64,000 bases of DNA from NCBI GenBank assembly GCA_017634595.1, contig JAGBNC010000036.1, positions 124,001 to 188,000 on the forward strand, read 5' to 3'. Positions 61,348-64,000 of this stretch are shown piece after piece. This DNA comes from Bacteroidales bacterium (GTDB lineage: Bacteria; Bacteroidota; Bacteroidia; Bacteroidales; UBA932). Both the position numbers and the translations under genes were made by a program. The notes below the pieces were generated by a model. The model saw only the letters and a program-made list of their open reading frames with translations. It made no database searches and was not told the origin of the DNA. Each line of letters begins with the position of its first letter. Position 1 is the stretch's first letter.

Positions 61348-64000
61348 TCACCGCCTTGCCGGTGCGCCCGTCCACGCAGAGCTGAAGCGCATCGTCAAGC
61401 CGAATATGGCGGACGAATGCACTTTCATCAAGTGCCGGCAGCGACTCAAGCCTCTGATGGTCAATGAAATCATCTTTACGCGAGAATTCATCTACGCTGA
61501 TGTATCCCACATTGAAGGAAGTAAGATTCTGGAAGAAGTGAGAGCCCTGGCTGGGATCCACCCTGAAATCATCCAGAGAGCATTCCACCAGCGCCTTGGC
61601 TTCTGAAATATCGCTCCACACAACAGGAATGCCAAGCGTGGGGATGCTGGTTCCCCAGCGCCCGTAGCCAATAAGCACATAGCTTCTCCCCTCCTGCCTC
61701 ATCCTGGCGTTCAGCGCCGTTATCTCTTTGGCTATTTCACATGTCCGCATCTTGTCAAATGCATCCCTGCGCACGTACACAATATCTTTGACATCGCTGA
61801 TCCATCCGGTGCCCAGCGAACAACTGGACTTCACCATCGCCTTGCTCTCGTCAATCTTGCTCCAGTCCACCTCGGCACGCAGCCCGTCAGAAGAAATGGG
61901 GCGTATCTGCAGCAAATGGAACAGGCGCGACTCGAGATCGACGGCGAACTCTATCTCAACGCTGCATTTCATCTCATTGGCAGACACTTCCAGCAGATGC
62001 TTGATGATATTGGCCAGAGGGAAAGTGTCATACCGCAGGATATGCGCGAATGTAACGGCCTTAGGCCCCTCTGCCATAGCCGAATCAACGATTCGGCCGT
62101 TCTGAAGGTCAAATGTCGATGCCACCCGGGCAAACTCCTTGAAGCGTCCGCACTCACTGATAGGGATACGTTCCAGATTGACAGCATCGTCAACCGACGT
62201 TTTAAACTTCCCCGGTTGAAGATTAAGGGCATACATGACCTGCTGAGTGTCCCTCATCGTAAGCTCGGGCGTAGAGGTCTGCACCACGTTGCGCGGGTGC
62301 GAAGGCGAGAAGCGCAACACCTGCTCCCCGTCCACCACGGCCTTGCCAAGTCCGAATGCAATCTTGGCAATGCCCTCTTCCGGCTTCTCATACCCCACAG
62401 GATAGAAATTAACCGACCTGGCCGTACCGGATACGGCAGGGAAATAGTATCCGCCGTCTTCCGTTCCTGAAAGTTCCTGAAGGAGAATGCCCATCTTCTC
62501 CTCAGAAATCACGTTCGCAGTGGCGCTTATATACCCTCTTGATGCGGCAAAGTACACCGATGCATATACGCTCTTGATGGCATTGCCGAGCAGCCTCAGC
62601 TGCTGATCCTCGTTTTCCGTACGTGGAATCATGTAGGTGGAGTAAACGCCGGCGAAAGGCTGGTAGTACGAATCTTCCAGCTTTGAAGACGAGCGGACTG
62701 CCAGAGGCTTGTCCACCTGACGTATGAAGACACGCAGCGACGCCATCAGGTCGGCAGGGAGAGTGGACGATACGAACTGCGTCAGTAACTCGCTGTCGGT
62801 CAAGTCGGAATTGATGACGTACTGAAGTCCGTTTTCAAGTATGAAGCGGTCAAAGTATTCGGTGGAGATAGCAAGCGTGCGCGGCACCAGGAGCCGCACG
62901 TCCTTCCACTTGTTATACAGGTTGTACTTATAAAGAATATGGCTCAGGAAAGCCAGTCCCCTGGCCTTGCCACCCAGCGAGCCCTCCCCTATCCGGGCAA
63001 AGCCTATTGTGTCATTGTATGTGTCCGGGCTGAATCGAGCCACAACGCCAAGCCCCTGCGCCGTACGGTACTCATGGATCAATCTTACCACATCCTCACG
63101 CAGCGAGTCCATGTCGGGATATACGGTGTTCTTGATTTTATCTCCGATATCAAAAATACCTCTGGCAAGCAGCCAGCGCGAAATATAATTCTTGTTCCTG
63201 AGCTGCGCCAGATAGGCATCAGGCAAAGTGGCCAGAATCTTCTCCGCGCCTTGAAGATCGGATGCCCTCGCAACCTGCCTCAGATGACGGTCGGTCACCA
63301 CGAAGTCACCGAAGCCGAATTCCCTACCTATATACTCGCTCAGCTCGTGGGTAAGCATCTTGGACTGCTTAAGCAAGAATCCGGCACCTAGACCCTCTGC
63401 AACGCTGCGCATGCTCTCCTGCGACGACTGCATGAGCACGGGCATCTTGGGAGTCAATTTACGTATGTGCTTGCAAAGGTCCACTCCAGCGTCCAGTTTT
63501 TCGCTTTCAGGATTGTCACCATTATGGCGGACGAAGCCGATATCGGAGATGACTCCCAGCATTTGCTCCTTGTAGCGTTCAAACAGGGCCACCGCATCGT
63601 CATAATTAGTGGCCAGCAGAATCTTGGGACGAGCACGCTTTCTGAATATCTGCTGTTCTTCATTCAAGGCATCGTCAAGCGCAGCCACATTCTGCTGCAG
63701 CACCAATTTGTACAGCAGAGGCAGATAGCTGGAGTAATACCGCACCGAATCCTCCACCAGAAGTATGCACTGGACTCCTCCCGAAAGGATATCCTCCTCA
63801 GCATTCAGGCTGTCTTCCAACAGCTTGATAATGGCAATAATAAGGTCCGTGGAGCCACTCCAGCAGAAAGCATAGTCGATATTGCTGCTGTCGTGCATCC
63901 GGAGCTTGCGCCACACTTCACGAGAGTAGGATGCAAGCAGGACAATAGGTGTCTCCGGCGACACTTCTTTCATCTGTCTTGAGAACTCGAACACATCTAC
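61337..64000 (-). CDS. PEP/pyruvate-binding domain protein with receiver-like N-terminus, 5' end missing
   Basis: 888 codons are in the window and the frame stays open to the right edge, so the start lies outside. Residues visible first (ETPIVLLASYSRE, then PKILLATNYDD, DIGFVRHNG and MPVLMQSSQ) look like one or two response-regulator receiver-type folds. The second half carries the ATP-grasp domain of PEP synthase and PPDK: GKARGLAFLSHIL, LAVRSSSKLEDSYYQPFAGVYST and the VVDGEQVLRFSP segment. The phosphohistidine swivel domain and PEP-binding barrel of true PEP synthase are not seen; the protein ends in KAVISL soon after the ATP-grasp. The biochemical role is unknown. Bacteroidota homologues are often simply called PEP synthase. 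Confidence 0.82.
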   Translation of the reverse strand, partial: VDVFEFSRQMKEVSPETPIVLLASYSREVWRKLRMHDSSNIDYAFCWSGSTDLIIAIIKLLEDSLNAEEDILSGGVQCILLVEDSVRYYSSYLPLLYKLVLQQNVAALDDALNEEQQIFRKRARPKILLATNYDDAVALFERYKEQMLGVISDIGFVRHNGDNPESEKLDAGVDLCKHIRKLTPKMPVLMQSSQESMRSVAEGLGAGFLLKQSKMLTHELSEYIGREFGFGDFVVTDRHLRQVARASDLQGAEKILATLPDAYLAQLRNKNYISRWLLARGIFDIGDKIKNTVYPDMDSLREDVVRLIHEYRTAQGLGVVARFSPDTYNDTIGFARIGEGSLGGKARGLAFLSHILYKYNLYNKWKDVRLLVPRTLAISTEYFDRFILENGLQYVINSDLTDSELLTQFVSSTLPADLMASLRVFIRQVDKPLAVRSSSKLEDSYYQPFAGVYSTYMIPRTENEDQQLRLLGNAIKSVYASVYFAASRGYISATANVISEEKMGILLQELSGTEDGGYYFPAVSGTARSVNFYPVGYEKPEEGIAKIAFGLGKAVVDGEQVLRFSPSHPRNVVQTSTPELTMRDTQQVMYALNLQPGKFKTSVDDAVNLERIPISECGRFKEFARVASTFDLQNGRIVDSAMAEGPKAVTFAHILRYDTFPLANIIKHLLEVSANEMKCSVEIEFAVDLESRLFHLLQIRPISSDGLRAEVDWSKIDESKAMVKSSCSLGTGWISDVKDIVYVRRDAFDKMRTCEIAKEITALNARMRQEGRSYVLIGYGRWGTSIPTLGIPVVWSDISEAKALVECSLDDFRVDPSQGSHFFQNLTSFNVGYISVDEFSRKDDFIDHQRLESLPALDESAFVRHIRLDDALQLCVDGRTGKAVISL

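Overview
The window is a compact stretch of a Bacteroidota chromosome, most likely order Bacteroidales. Evidence seen here: promoters of the Bacteroidota type (TAnnTTTG at -7, sometimes with TTG about 20 bases upstream) in front of nearly every transcription unit; a TonB-dependent receptor, two Wzi-type outer-membrane barrels, a UpxY-like antiterminator, split 5'-nucleotidase lipoproteins, an S9 dipeptidyl peptidase and an M64 peptidase, all typical of that phylum; and little sign of Shine-Dalgarno sequences. Base composition is moderate, around half G+C by eye, and no region looks foreign. I cannot name a genus.

Layout. 1-7.1 kb: the 5' part of an M16 peptidase lipoprotein (minus), a two-domain lipoprotein, tRNA-Arg(CCG), fabD and nifJ with a strong terminator. 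7.1-7.65 kb: the only long gap, with stacked hairpins and a short repeat. 7.65-12.9 kb: a CPBP protease, menA and a degenerate M28 peptidase-like gene (minus), divergent from a TPR lipoprotein-class periplasmic protein and a YycJ-like hydrolase (plus). 12.9-33.8 kb: seventeen minus-strand genes with no gap above about 10 bases (NatAB-like ABC exporter, split 5'-nucleotidase, YicC, TonB receptor plus metal-binding protein, glnS, wzi, aminotransferase, lysA, wzi, DUF47 and PiT phosphate transport, MsbA-like exporter, VanZ, amidase). 33.9-41.7 kb: DPP IV (plus), a THUMP-like methyltransferase, RecD-like helicase, TrkH and an orphan HAMP protein (minus), and a ROK protein (plus).

41.7-50.3 kb: an exopolysaccharide export and dTDP-sugar operon (Wza, Wzc, CapD-like, UpxY-like, RfbD, RfbA, RfbB) under its own well-formed promoter; it has no rfbC, flippase, polymerase or glycosyltransferase. 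50.3-53 kb: glutamine synthetase divergent from an M64 peptidase. 53-59.1 kb: rlmN, a patatin/outer-membrane barrel protein, recX, rnhA, pdxA and a PAP2 phosphatase (minus). 59.1-61.3 kb: recA and a CNNM-type membrane protein (plus). 61.3-64 kb: a PEP/pyruvate-binding-domain protein that runs off the right edge.

Most of the window is core genome, with no mobile element, CRISPR array or defence system. I did not find a clear undescribed system. The observations most worth checking are the M28 homologue that has lost most of its metal site, the structured non-coding gap at 7.1-7.65 kb, an orphan terminator-like hairpin at 1.33 kb, the HAMP protein without an output domain overlapping trkH, and the incomplete dTDP-sugar operon with an internal UpxY.
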